Assembly: GCF_050908995.1 (NCBI RefSeq) | Contig: NW_027484962.1 | Coordinates: 1-64,000 of the forward strand | Reading direction: 5' to 3' | Source of the DNA: Andrena cerasifolii | Lineage: Eukaryota; Arthropoda; Insecta; Hymenoptera; Andrenidae | Length of the DNA stretch: 64,000 bases | Part shown: in pieces, positions 48,141 through 61,400 of the stretch | Position numbering within the stretch: position 1 is the first letter of the stretch | Layout: every line of letters begins with the position of its first letter | The notes under the pieces: generated by a model | The model's input: only the letters and a program-made list of their open reading frames with translations | Database searches by the model: none | Told to the model about the DNA's origin: nothing | Translations under genes and position numbers: made by a program

Positions 48141-51125
48141 AGCTCAATTTTGTGTATTCTCGAAATTTTCGCCAGATTTTGGCCAATATATCAGGAGAAA
48201 ATGAAGTGGAAAGAGGTATACTAAATTTCAGCTTCAAAGGCATCGCCTTAAAGTTGCAAATCAGAGGCGCAGGCCTTTCAAGAGGCTTTCGAAAATTCTG
48301 CGTCTTTTCGTGAATCAGTCACTGTCTCGAAACATCTGCGCCACATCTCGCTCTTTGATTTGCTCTCCGGAGACGTTACTTTGTGCCATCTCTTTCGACG
48401 ACATGTTCTCCTGTTACAAAGCCCAATTTTGTGCATTCTGAAAATTTTCGCTAGATTTTGGCCAATATATCAGGAGAACATGAAGTGGAAAGAGGTATAC
48501 TAAATTTCAGCTTCAAAGGCATCGCCTTAAACTTGCATTTAAGAGGCGCAGGCCTTTCAAGAGGCGTTCGAAAATTCTGCGTCTCTTTGTTAAACAGTCA
48601 CTGTCTCGAAACACCTGCGCCACTTCTCGCTCTTTCGTTTGCTGTCCGGAGACGTTACATTGTTCCATCTCTTCCGACGGTATGTTCTCCTGTTACAAAG
48701 CTCAATTTTGTGTATTCTCGAAATTTTCGCCAGATTTTGGCCAATATATCAGGAGCAAATGAAGTGGAAAGAGGTATACTAAATTTCAGCTTCAAAGGCA
48801 TCGCCTTAAAGTTGCAAATCAGAGGCGCAGGCCTTTCAAGAGGCGTTCGAAAATTGTGCGACTCTTCGTTAAACAGTCACTGTCTCGAAACATCTGCGCC
48901 ACATCTCGCTCTTTGATTTGCTCTCCGGAGACGTTACTTTGTGCCATCTCTTTCGACGGCATGTTCTCCTGTTACAAAGCCCAATTTTATGCATTCTGAA
49001 AATTTTCGCCAGATTTTGGCCAATATATCAGGAGAACATGAAGTGGAAACAGGTATACTAAATTTCAGTTTCAAAGGCATCGCTTAAAAGTATCAAATCA
49101 GAGGCGCAGGCCTTTCAAGAGGCGTTCGAAAATTGTGCGACTCTTCGCTAAACAGTCACTGTCTCGAAACAGCTGCGCCACTTCTCGCTCTTTCGTTTGC
49201 TGTCCGGAGACGTTACATTGTTCCATCTCTTCCGACGGTATGTTCTCCTGTTACAAAGCTCAATTTTGTGTATTCTCGAAATTTTCGCCAGATTTTGGAC
49301 AATATATCAGGAGAAAATGAAGTGCAAAGAGGTATACTAAATTTCAGCTTCAAAGGCATCGCCTTAAAGTTGCAAATCAGAGGCGCAGGCCTTTCAAGAG
49401 GCGTTCGAAAATTCTGCGTGTCTTCGTTAAACAGTCACTGTCTCGAAATATCTGCGCCACTTCTCGCTCTTTGATTTGCTCTCCGGAGACATTACTTTGT
49501 TCCATCTCTTTCGACGGCATGTTCTCCTGTTACAAAGCCCAATTTTGTGTATTCTCGAAATTTTCGCTAGATTTTGGCCAATATATCAGGAGAACATGAA
49601 GTGGAAAGAGGTATACTAAATTTCAGCTTCAAAGGCATCGCTTATAAGTATTAAATCAGAGGCGCAGGCCTTTCAAGAGGCGTTCGAAAATTGTGCGACT
49701 CTTCGTTAAACAGTCACTGTTTCGAAACATCTGCGCCACTTCTCGCTCATTGATTTGCCCTCCGGAGACGTTACTTTGTGCCATCTCTTTCGACGGCATG
49801 TTCTCCTGTTACAAAGCCCAATTCTGTGGATTCTGAAAATTTTCGCCAGATTTTGGCCTATATATCAGGAGAACATGAAGTCAAAAGAGGTATACTAAAT
49901 TTCAGCTTCAAAGGCATCGCCTTAAAGTTGCAAATAATAGGCGCAGGCCTTTCAAGAGGCGTTCGAAAATTCTGCGTCTCTTCGTTAATCAGTCACCGTC
50001 TCGAAACATCTGCGCCACATCTCGCTCTTTGATTTGCTCTCCGGAGATGTTACTTTGTGCCATCTCTTTCGACGGCATGTTCTCCTGTTACAAAGCCCAA
50101 TTCTGAGCATTCTGAAAATTTTCGCCAGATTTTGGCCAATATATCAGGAGAACATGAAGTGGAAAGAGGTATACTAAATTTCAGCTTCAAAGGCATCGCC
50201 TTAAACTTGCAATTAAGAGGCGCAGGCCATTCAGGAGGCGTTCGAAAATTCTGCGTCTCTTCGTGAAACAGTCACTGTCTCGAAACACCTGCGCCACTTC
50301 TCGCTCATTGATTTGCCCTCCGGAGACGTTACTTTGTGCCATCTCTTTCGACGGCATGTTCTCCTGTTACAAAGCCCAATTCTGTGCATTCTGAAAATTT
50401 TCGCCAGATTTTGGCCAATATATCAGGAGAACATGAAGTCAAAAGAGGTAGACTAAATTTCAGGTTCAAAGGCATCGCCTTAAGGTTGCAAATAAGACGC
50501 GCAGGCCTTTCAAGAGGCGTTCGAAAATTGTGCGACTCTTCGTTAAACAGTCACTGTCTCGAAACATCTGCGCCACATCTCGCTCATTGATTTGCCCTCC
50601 GGAGACGTTACATTGTGCCATCTCTTTCGACGGCATGTTCTCCTGTTACAAAGCCCAATTCTGTGGATTCTGAAAATTTTCGCCAGATTTTGGCCAATAT
50701 ATCAGGAGAACATGAAGTGGAAAGAGGTATACTAAATTTCAGCTTCAAAGGCATCGCTTTAAAGTTGCAAATCAGAGGCGCAGGCCTTTCAAGAGGCGTT
50801 CGAAAATTCTGCGTGTCTTCGTTAAACAGTCACTGTCTCGAAACATCTGCGCCACTTCTCGCTCTTTGATTTGCTCTCCGGAGACATTACTTTGTTCCAT
50901 CTCTTTCGACTGCATGTTCTCCTGTTACAAAGCCCAATTTTGTGTATTCTCGAAATTTTCGCAAGATTTTGGCCAATAAATCAGGAGAACATGAAGTCAA
51001 AAGAGGTAGACTAAATTTCAGGTTCAGAGGCATCGCCTTAAAGTTGCAAATAAGAGGCGCAGGCCTTTCAAGAGGCGTTCGAAAATTCTGCGTCTCTTCG
51101 TGAAACAGTCACTGTCTCGAAACAC
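48141..51125. repeat. Mosaic block joining the 10-unit and 12-unit repeats
   Basis: About 11 units. 48290-49470 is related to 41036-42216. 49436-50264 is related to 36323-37151, 47 units away, and shares the rare GGCCTATATATC variant (49859 and 36746). From about 50640 units resemble 52872 onwards at 2232 bp (8 units). The block is a patchwork of sequence seen elsewhere in the window, with no non-satellite DNA. Confidence 0.8.
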
Positions 51126-54100
51126 CTGCGCCACTTCTCGCTCTTTGATTTGCTCTCCGGAGACATTACTTTGTTCCATCTCTTTCGACTGCATGTTCTC
51201 CTGTTACAAAGCCCAATTTTGTGTATTCTCGAAATTTTCGCAAGATTTTGGCCAATAAATCAGGAGAACATGAAGTCAAAAGAGGCAGACTAAATTTCAG
51301 GTCCAAAGGCATCGCTTAAAAGTATCAAATCAGAGGCGCAGGCCTTTCAAGAGGCGTTCGAAAATTGTGCGTCTCTTCGCTAAACAGTCACTGTCTCGAA
51401 ACATCTGCGCCACTTCTCGCTCTTTCGTTTGCTGTCCGGAGACGTTACATTGTTCCATCTCTTCCGACGGTATGTTCTCCTGTTACAAAGCTCAATTTTG
51501 TGTATTCTCGAAATTTTCGCCAGATTTTGGCCAATATATCAGGAGAAAATGAAGTGGAAAGAGGTATACTAAATTTCAGCTTCAAAGGCATCGCCTTAAA
51601 GTTGCAAATCAGAGGCGCAGGCCTTTCAAGAGGCTTTCGAAACTTCTGCGTCTTTTCGTGAATCAGTCACTGTCTCGAAACATCTGCGCCACTTCTCGCT
51701 CATTGATTTGCCCTCCGGAGACGTTACTTTGTGCCATCTCTTTCGACGGCATGTTGTCCTGTTACAAAGCCCAATTCTGTGCATTCTGAAAATTTTCGCC
51801 AGATTTTGGCCAATATATCAGGAGAACATGAAGTCAAAAGAGGTAGACTAAATTTCAGGTCCAAAGGCATCGCTTAAAAGTATCAAATCAGAGGCGCAGG
51901 CCTTTCAAGAGGCGTTCGAAAATTGTGCGTCTCTTCGCTAAACAGTCACTGTCTCGAAACAGCTGCGCCACTTCTCGCTCTTTCGTTTGCTGTCCGGAGA
52001 CGTTACATTGTTCCATCTCTTCCGACGGTATGTTCTCCTGTTACAAAGCTCAATTTTGTGTATTCTCGAAATTTTCGCCAGATTTTGGCCAATATATCAG
52101 GAGAAAATGAAGTGGAAAGAGGTATACTAAATTTCAGCTTCAAAGGCATCGCCTTAAAGTTGCAAATCAGAGGCGCAGGCCTTTCAAGAGGCTTTCGAAA
52201 ATTCTGCGTCTTTTCGTGAATCAGTCACTGTCTCGAAACATCTGCGCCACATCTCGCTCTTTGATTTGCTCTCCGGAGACGTTACTTTGTGCCATCTCTT
52301 TCGACGACATGTTCTCCTGTTACAAAGCCCAATTTTGTGCATTCTGAAAATTTTCGCTAGATTTTGGCCAATATATCAGGAGAACATGAAGTGGAAAGAG
52401 GTATACTAAATTTCAGCTTCAAAGGCATCGCCTTAAACTTGCAATTAAGAGGCGCAGGCCATTCAGGAGGCGTTCGAAAATTCTGCGTCTCTTCGTGAAA
52501 CAGTCACTGTCTCGAAACACCTGCGCCACTTCTCGCTCTTTGATTTGCTCTCCGGAGACATTACTTTGTTCCATCTCTTTCGACTGCATGTTCTCCTGTT
52601 ACAAAGCCCAATTTTGTGTATTCTCGAAATTTTCGCAAGATTTTGGCCAATAAATCAGGAGAACATGAAGTCAAAAGAGGTATACTAAATTTCAGCTTCA
52701 AAGGCATCGCTTAAATGTATCAAATCAGAGGCGCAGGCATTTCAAGAGGCGTTCGAAAATTGTGCGACTCTTCGCTAAACAGTCACGGTCTCGAAACATC
52801 TGCGCCACTTCTCGCTCATTGATTTGCCCTCCGGAGACGTTACTTTGTGCCATCTCTTTCGACGGCATGTTCTCCTGTTACAAAGCCCAATTCTGTGGAT
52901 TCTGAAAATTTTCGCCAGATTTTGGCCAATATATCAGGGGAACATGAAGTGGAAAGAGGTATACTAAATTTCAGCTTCAAAGGCATCGCCTTAAAGTTGC
53001 AAATCAGAGGCGCAGGCCTTTCAAGAGGCGTTGGAAAATTCTGCGTGTCTTCGTTAAACAGTCACTGTCTCGAAACATCTGCGCCACTTCTCGCTCTTTG
53101 ATTTGCTCTCCGGAGACATTACTTTGTTCCATCTCTTTCGACTGCATGTTCTCCTGTTACAAAGCCCAATTTTGTGTATTCTCGAAATTTTCGCAAGATT
53201 TTGGCCAATAAATCAGGAGAACATGAAGTCAAAAGAGGTAGACTAAATTTCAGGTTCAAAGGCATCGCCTTAAAGTTGCAAATAAGAGGCGCAGGCCTTT
53301 CAAGAGGGGTTCGAAAATTCTGCGTCTCTTCGTTAAACAGTCACTGTCTCGAAATATCTGCGCCACTTCTCGCTCTTTGATTTGCTCTCCGGAGACGCTA
53401 CTTTGTGCCATCTCTTTCGACGGCATGTTCTCCTGTTACAAAGCCCAATTTTGTGCATTCTGAAAATTTTCGTTAGATTTTGGCCAATATATCAGGAGAA
53501 CATGAAGTGGAAAGAGGTATACTAAATTTCAGCTTCAAAGGCATTGCCTTAAACTTGCATTTAAGAGGCGCAGGCCTTTCAAGAGGCGTTCGAAAATTCT
53601 GCGTCTTTTCGTGAATCAGTCACTGTCTCGAAATATCTGCGCCACTTCTCGCTCTTTGATTTGCTCTCCGGAGACATTACTTTGTTCCTTCTCTTTCGAC
53701 GGCATGTTCTCCTGTTACAAAGCCCAATTTTGTGTATTCTCGAAATTTTCGCCAAATTTTGGCCAATAAATCAGGAGAAAATGAAGTGGAAAGAGGTATA
53801 CTAAATTTCAGCTTCAAAGGCATCCTTAAAGTTGCAAATAAGAGGCGCAGGCCTTTCAAGAGGCGTTCGAAAATTCTGCGTCTCTTCGTTAATCAGTCAC
53901 TGTCTCGAAACATCTGCGCCACATCTCGCTCTTTGATTTGCTCTCCGGATACGTTACTTTGTGCCATCTCTTTGGACGGCATGTTCTCCTGTTACAAAGC
54001 CCAATTTTGTGCATTCTGAAAATTTTCGCTAGATTTTGGCCAATATATTAGGAGAACATGAAGTGGAAAGAGGTATACTAAATTTCAGCTTCAAAGGCAT

Positions 54101-54471
54101 CGCTTAAAAGTATTAAATCAGAGGCGCAGGCCTTTCAAGAGGCGTTCGAAAATTGTGCGACTCTTCGTTAAACAGTCACTGTCTCGAAACATCTGCGCCA
54201 CTTCTCGCTCATTGATTTGCCCTCCGGAGACGTTACATTGTGCCATCTCTTTCGACGGCATGTTCTCCTGTTACAAAGCCCAATTCTGTGGATTCTGAAA
54301 ATTTTCGCCAGATTTTGGCCAATATATCAGGAGAACATGAAGTGGAAAGAGGTATACTAAATTTCAGCTTCAAAGGCATCGCCTTAAAGTTGCAAATCAG
54401 AGGCGCAGGCCTTTCAAGAGGCGTTCGAAAATTCTGCGTGTCTTCGTTAAACAGTCACTGTCTCGAAACAT
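51126..54471. repeat. 12-unit block, copy 1 (3346 bp)
   Basis: Positions 51126-52913 match 54472-56259 at 3346 bp, which is 12 units minus the two-base deletion near 53824. Shared features are the CAGGTCCAAAGGC variant and two consecutive modules of the CTTCCGACGGTATG / GAGGCTTTCG type. Differences seen are GAGGCAGAC near 51286, CCGGAGACG versus CCGGGGACG (54786), and CGAAACTTCTG near 51647. The right part of this block lies within the 18-unit duplication. Confidence 0.83.
53815..53835. repeat. Two-base GC deletion, first of four related sites
   Basis: GGCATCGCCTTAAAG is shortened to GGCATCCTTAAAG after 53824. The same two bases are missing after 56333 (in GGCGTCC), 58842 and 61351. The pairs 53824/58842 and 56333/61351 are duplicates through the 18/19-unit duplication, so at most two original events are needed. 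Each removes two bases and so breaks any 93-codon frame. Confidence 0.9.
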
Positions 54472-57400
54472 CTGCGCCACTTCTCGCTCTTTGATTTGCT
54501 CTCCGGAGACATTACTTTGTTCCATCTCTTTCGACTGCATGTTCTCCTGTTACAAAGCCCAATTTTGTGTATTCTCGAAATTTTCGCAAGATTTTGGCCA
54601 ATAAATCAGGAGAACATGAAGTCAAAAGAGGTAGACTAAATTTCAGGTCCAAAGGCATCGCTTAAAAGTATCAAATCAGAGGCGCAGGCCTTTCAAGAGG
54701 CGTTCGAAAATTGTGCGTCTCTTCGCTAAACAGTCACTGTCTCGAAACATCTGCGCCACTTCTCGCTCTTTCGTTTGCTGTCCGGGGACGTTACATTGTT
54801 CCATCTCTTCCGACGGTATGTTCTCCTGTTACAAAGCTCAATTTTGTGTATTCTCGAAATTTTCGCCAGATTTTGGCCAATATATCAGGAGAAAATGAAG
54901 TGGAAAGAGGTATACTAAATTTCAGCTTCAAAGGCATCGCCTTAAAGTTGCAAATCAGAGGCGCAGGCCTTTCAAGAGGCTTTCGAAAATTCTGCGTCTT
55001 TTCGTGAATCAGTCACTGTCTCGAAACATCTGCGCCACTTCTCGCTCATTGATTTGCCCTCCGGAGACGTTACTTTGTGCCATCTCTTTCGACGGCATGT
55101 TGTCCTGTTACAAAGCCCAATTCTGTGCATTCTGAAAATTTTCGCCAGATTTTGGCCAATATATCAGGAGAACATGAAGTCAAAAGAGGTAGACTAAATT
55201 TCAGGTCCAAAGGCATCGCTTAAAAGTATCAAATCAGAGGCGCAGGCCTTTCAAGAGGCGTTCGAAAATTGTGCGTCTCTTCGCTAAACAGTCACTGTCT
55301 CGAAACAGCTGCGCCACTTCTCGCTCTTTCGTTTGCTGTCCGGAGACGTTACATTGTTCCATCTCTTCCGACGGTATGTTCTCCTGTTACAAAGCTCAAT
55401 TTTGTGTATTCTCGAAATTTTCGCCAGATTTTGGCCAATATATCAGGAGAAAATGAAGTGGAAAGAGGTATACTAAATTTCAGCTTCAAAGGCATCGCCT
55501 TAAAGTTGCAAATCAGAGGCGCAGGCCTTTCAAGAGGCTTTCGAAAATTCTGCGTCTTTTCGTGAATCAGTCACTGTCTCGAAACATCTGCGCCACATCT
55601 CGCTCTTTGATTTGCTCTCCGGAGACGTTACTTTGTGCCATCTCTTTCGACGACATGTTCTCCTGTTACAAAGCCCAATTTTGTGCATTCTGAAAATTTT
55701 CGCTAGATTTTGGCCAATATATCAGGAGAACATGAAGTGGAAAGAGGTATACTAAATTTCAGCTTCAAAGGCATCGCCTTAAACTTGCAATTAAGAGGCG
55801 CAGGCCATTCAGGAGGCGTTCGAAAATTCTGCGTCTCTTCGTGAAACAGTCACTGTCTCGAAACACCTGCGCCACTTCTCGCTCTTTGATTTGCTCTCCG
55901 GAGACATTACTTTGTTCCATCTCTTTCGACTGCATGTTCTCCTGTTACAAAGCCCAATTTTGTGTATTCTCGAAATTTTCGCAAGATTTTGGCCAATAAA
56001 TCAGGAGAACATGAAGTCAAAAGAGGTATACTAAATTTCAGCTTCAAAGGCATCGCTTAAATGTATCAAATCAGAGGCGCAGGCATTTCAAGAGGCGTTC
56101 GAAAATTGTGCGACTCTTCGCTAAACAGTCACGGTCTCGAAACATCTGCGCCACTTCTCGCTCATTGATTTGCCCTCCGGAGACGTTACTTTGTGCCATC
56201 TCTTTCGACGGCATGTTCTCCTGTTACAAAGCCCAATTCTGTGGATTCTGAAAATTTTCGCTAGATTTTGGCCAATATATCAGGAGAAAATGAAGTGGAA
56301 AGAGGTATACTAAATTTCAGCTTCAAAGGCGTCCTTAAAGTTGCAAATCAGAGGCGCAGGCCTTTCAAGAGGCTTTCGAAAATTCTGCGTCTTTTCGTGA
56401 ATCAGTCACTGTCTCGAAACATCTGCGCCACATCTCGCTCTTTGATTTGCTCTCCGGAGACGTTACTTTGTGCCATCTCTTTCGACGACATGTTCTCCTG
56501 TTACAAAGCCCAATTTTGTGCATTCTGAAAATTTTCGCTAGATTTTGGCCAATATATCAGGAGAACATGAAGTGGAAAGAGGTATACTAAATTTCAGCTT
56601 CAAAGGCATCGCCTTAAACTTGCATTTAAGAGGCGCAGGCCTTTCAAGAGGCGTTCGAAAATTGTGCGTCTCTTCGCTAAACAGTCACTGTCTCGAAACA
56701 GCTGCGCCACTTCTCGCTCTTTCGTTTGCTGTCCGGAGACGTTACATTGTTCCATCTCTTCCGACGGTATGTTCTCCTGTTACAAAGCTCAATTTTGTGT
56801 ATTCTCGAAATTTTCGCCAGATTTTGGCCAATATATCAGGAGAAAATGAAGTGGAAAGAGGTATACTAAATTTCAGCTTCAAAGGCATCGCCTTAAAGTT
56901 GCAAATCAGAGGCGCAGGCCTTTCAAGAGGCGTTCGAAAATTGTGCGTCTCTTCGCTAAACAGTCACTGTCTCGAAACAGCTGCGCCACTTCTCGCTTTT
57001 TCGTTTGCTGTCCGGAGACGTTACATTGTTCCATCTCTTCCGACGGTATGTTCTCCTGTTACAAAGCTCAATTTTGTGTATTCTCGAAATTTTCGCCAGA
57101 TTTTGGCCAATATATCAGGAGAAAATGAAGTGGAAAGAGGTATACTAAATTTCAGCTTCAAAGGCATCGCCTTAAAGTTGCAAATCAGAGGCGCAGGCCT
57201 TTCAAGAGGCTTTCGAAAATTCTGCGTCTTTTCGTGAATCAGTCACTGTCTCGAAACAGCTGCGCCACTTCTCGCTCTTTCGTTTGCTGTCCGGAGACGT
57301 TACATTGTTCCATCTCTTCCGACGGTATGTTCTCCTGTTACAAAGCTCAATTTTGTGTATTCTCGAAATTTTCGCCAGATTTTGGCCAATATATCAGGAG

Positions 57401-57699
57401 AAAATGAAGTGGAAAGAGGTATACTAAATTTCAGCTTCAAAGGCATCGCCTTAAAGTTGCAAATCAGAGGCGCAGGCCTTTCAAGAGGCTTTCGAAAATT
57501 CTGCGTCTTTTCGTGAATCAGTCACTGTCTCGAAACATCTGCGCCACTTCTCGCTCATTGATTTGCCCTCCGGAGACGTTACTTTGTGCCATCTCTTTCG
57601 ACGGCATGTTGTCCTGTTACAAAGCCCAATTCTGTGCATTCTGAAAATTTTCGCCAGATTTTGGCCAATATATCAGGAGAACATGAAGTCAAAAGAGGT

Positions 57700-58472
57700 A
57701 GACTAAATTTCAGCTTCAAATGCATCGCCTTAAAGTTGCCAATAAGAGGCGCAGGCCTTTCAAGAGGCGTTCCAAAATTCTGCGTCTCTTCGTTAAACAG
57801 TCACTGTCTCGAAACATCTGCGCCACTTCTCGCTCTTTGATTTTCTCTCCGGAGACGTTACTTTGTGCCATCCCTTTCGACGGCATGTTCTCCTGTTACA
57901 AAGCCCAATTTTGTGCATTCTGAAAATTTTCGCCAAATTTTGGCCAATGTATCAGGAGAACATGAAGTGGAAAGAGGTACACTAAATTTCAGCTTCAAAG
58001 GCATCGCTTTAAAGTTGCTAATATGAGGCGCATTCCTTTCAAGAGGCGTTCGAAAATTCTGCGTCTCTTCGTTAAACAGTCACTGTCTCGAAACTTCTGC
58101 CCCACTTCTCGCTCACTGATTTGGTCTCCGGATACGTTACTTTGTGCCATCCCTTTCGACGGCATGTTCTCCTGTTACACAGCCCAATTTTGGGCATTCT
58201 GAAAATTTTCGCCAAATTTTGGCCAATGTATCAGGAGAACATGCAGTGGAAAGAGGTACACTAAATTTCAGCTTCAAAGGCATCGCCTTAAAGTTGCTAA
58301 TAAGAGGCGCAGGCCTTTCAAGAGGCGTTCCAAAATTCTGCGTCTCTTCGTTAAACAGTCACTGTCTCGAAACTTCTGCCCCACTTCTCGCTCACTGATT
58401 TGCTCTCCGGAGACGTTACTTTGTGCCATCCCTTTCGACGGCATGTTCTCCTGTTACACAGCCCAATTTTGG
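57700..58472. repeat. Divergent monomer subfamily, internal copy
   Basis: These units carry many changes that are absent or rare in the rest of the window: GCGTTCCAAAATTC, TTACACAGCCC, TTTTGGGCATTC, CCAAATTTTGGCCAATGTATC, CATGCAGTGG, GAGGTACACTAAA, GTTGCTAATA, GAAACTTCTGCCCC and CTCACTGATTTGGTC. They form the end of the 18-unit block and so were duplicated with it. The junction back to ordinary sequence lies at about 58473-58490 in the middle of a monomer. Confidence 0.88.
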
Positions 58473-61400
58473 GCATTCTGAAAATTTTCGTTAGATTTTG
58501 GCCAATATATCAGGAGAACATGAAGTGGAAAGAGGTATACTAAATTTCAGCTTCAAAGGCATTGCCTTAAACTTGCATTTAAGAGGCGCAGGCCTTTCAA
58601 GAGGCGTTCGAAAATTCTGCGTTTTTTCGTGAATCAGTCACTGTCTCGAAATATCTGCGCCACTTCTCGCTCTTTGATTTGCTCTCCGGAGACATTACTT
58701 TGTTCCTTCTCTTTCGACGGCATGTTCTCCTGTTACAAAGCCCAATTTTGTGTATTCTCGAAATTTTCGCCAAATTTTGGCCAATAAATCAGGAGAAAAT
58801 GAAGTGGAAAGAGGTATACTAAATTTCAGCTTCAAAGGCATCCTTAAAGTTGCAAATAAGAGGCGCAGGCCTTTCAAGAGGCGTTCGAAAATTCTGCGTC
58901 TCTTCGTTAATCAGTCACTGTCTCGAAACATCTGCGCCACATCTCGCTCTTTGATTTGCTCTCCGGATACGTTACTTTGTGCCATCTCTTTGGACGGCAT
59001 GTTCTCCTGTTACAAAGCCCAATTTTGTGCATTCTGAAAATTTTCGCTAGATTTTGGCCAATATATTAGGAGAACATGAAGTGGAAAGAGGTATACTAAA
59101 TTTCAGCTTCAAAGGCATCGCTTAAAAGTATTAAATCAGAGGCGCAGGCCTTTCAAGAGGCGTTCGAAAATTGTGCGACTCTTCGTTAAACAGTCACTGT
59201 CTCGAAACATCTGCGCCACTTCTCGCTCATTGATTTGCCCTCCGGAGACGTTACATTGTGCCATCTCTTTCGACGGCATGTTCTCCTGTTACAAAGCCCA
59301 ATTCTGTGGATTCTGAAAATTTTCGCCAGATTTTGGCCAATATATCAGGAGAACATGAAGTGGAAAGAGGTATACTAAATTTCAGCTTCAAAGGCATCGC
59401 CTTAAAGTTGCAAATCAGAGGCGCAGGCCTTTCAAGAGGCGTTCGAAAATTCTGCGTGTCTTCGTTAAACAGTCACTGTCTCGAAACATCTGCGCCACTT
59501 CTCGCTCTTTGATTTGCTCTCCGGAGACATTACTTTGTTCCATCTCTTTCGACTGCATGTTCTCCTGTTACAAAGCCCAATTTTGTGTATTCTCGAAATT
59601 TTCGCAAGATTTTGGCCAATAAATCAGGAGAACATGAAGTCAAAAGAGGTAGACTAAATTTCAGGTCCAAAGGCATCGCTTAAAAGTATCAAATCAGAGG
59701 CGCAGGCCTTTCAAGAGGCGTTCGAAAATTGTGCGTCTCTTCGCTAAACAGTCACTGTCTCGAAACATCTGCGCCACTTCTCGCTCTTTCGTTTGCTGTC
59801 CGGGGACGTTACATTGTTCCATCTCTTCCGACGGTATGTTCTCCTGTTACAAAGCTCAATTTTGTGTATTCTCGAAATTTTCGCCAGATTTTGGCCAATA
59901 TATCAGGAGAAAATGAAGTGGAAAGAGGTATACTAAATTTCAGCTTCAAAGGCATCGCCTTAAAGTTGCAAATCAGAGGCGCAGGCCTTTCAAGAGGCTT
60001 TCGAAAATTCTGCGTCTTTTCGTGAATCAGTCACTGTCTCGAAACATCTGCGCCACTTCTCGCTCATTGATTTGCCCTCCGGAGACGTTACTTTGTGCCA
60101 TCTCTTTCGACGGCATGTTGTCCTGTTACAAAGCCCAATTCTGTGCATTCTGAAAATTTTCGCCAGATTTTGGCCAATATATCAGGAGAACATGAAGTCA
60201 AAAGAGGTAGACTAAATTTCAGGTCCAAAGGCATCGCTTAAAAGTATCAAATCAGAGGCGCAGGCCTTTCAAGAGGCGTTCGAAAATTGTGCGTCTCTTC
60301 GCTAAACAGTCACTGTCTCGAAACAGCTGCGCCACTTCTCGCTCTTTCGTTTGCTGTCCGGAGACGTTACATTGTTCCATCTCTTCCGACGGTATGTTCT
60401 CCTGTTACAAAGCTCAATTTTGTGTATTCTCGAAATTTTCGCCAGATTTTGGCCAATATATCAGGAGAAAATGAAGTGGAAAGAGGTATACTAAATTTCA
60501 GCTTCAAAGGCATCGCCTTAAAGTTGCAAATCAGAGGCGCAGGCCTTTCAAGAGGCTTTCGAAAATTCTGCGTCTTTTCGTGAATCAGTCACTGTCTCGA
60601 AACATCTGCGCCACATCTCGCTCTTTGATTTGCTCTCCGGAGACGTTACTTTGTGCCATCTCTTTCGACGACATGTTCTCCTGTTACAAAGCCCAATTTT
60701 GTGCATTCTGAAAATTTTCGCTAGATTTTGGCCAATATATCAGGAGAACATGAAGTGGAAAGAGATATACTAAATTTCAGCTTCAAAGGCATCGCCTTAA
60801 ACTTGCAATTAAGAGGCGCAGGCCATTCAGGAGGCGTTCGAAAATTCTGCGTCTCTTCGTGAAACAGTCACTGTCTCGAAACACCTGCGCCACTTCTCGC
60901 TCTTTGATTTGCTCTCCGGAGACATTACTTTGTTCCATCTCTTTCGACTGCATGTTCTCCTGTTACAAAGCCCAATTTTGTGTATTCTCGAAATTTTCGC
61001 AAGATTTTGGCCAATAAATCAGGAGAACATGAAGTCAAAAGAGGTATACTAAATTTCAGCTTCAAAGGCATCGCTTAAATGTATCAAATCAGAGGCGCAG
61101 GCATTTCAAGAGGCGTTCGAAAATTGTGCGACTCTTCGCTAAACAGTCACGGTCTCGAAACATCTGCGCCACTTCTCGCTCATTGATTTGCCCTCCGGAG
61201 ACGTTACTTTGTGCCATCTCTTTCGACGGCATGTTCTCCTGTTACAAAGCCCAATTCTGTGGATTCTGAAAATTTTCGCTAGATTTTGGCCAATATATCA
61301 GGAGAAAATGAAGTGGAAAGAGGTATACTAAATTTCAGCTTCAAAGGCATCCTTAAAGTTGCAAATCAGAGGCGCAGGCCTTTCAAGAGGCTTTCGAAAA

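Larger units (their letters stand above)
53455..58472. repeat. 18-unit tandem duplication, copy 1 (5018 bp)
   Basis: Matches 58473-63769. Offset is 5018 bp (18 units minus 4 bases, from two 2-bp deletions) up to about 56930, then 5297 bp. Shared rare variants: CCGGATACG (53949/58967), TTTGGACGG (53974/58992), ATATTAGG (54049/59067), CCGGGGACG (54786/59804) and CGCTTTTTCG (56998/62295). The left edge is sharp at 53454/58472 (T versus G), the right edge at 58490/63787. The left part of the copy contains a partial second copy of the 12-unit block. Confidence 0.92.

Noticed and set aside
57720..57923. ATG-initiated frame of 67 codons, duplicated at 63017-63220
   Set aside because: The ATG arises from one base change (GGCATC to TGCATC) in a divergent monomer. 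The frame is the ordinary third reading of the repeat, basic and low in complexity, with no sign of a gene.
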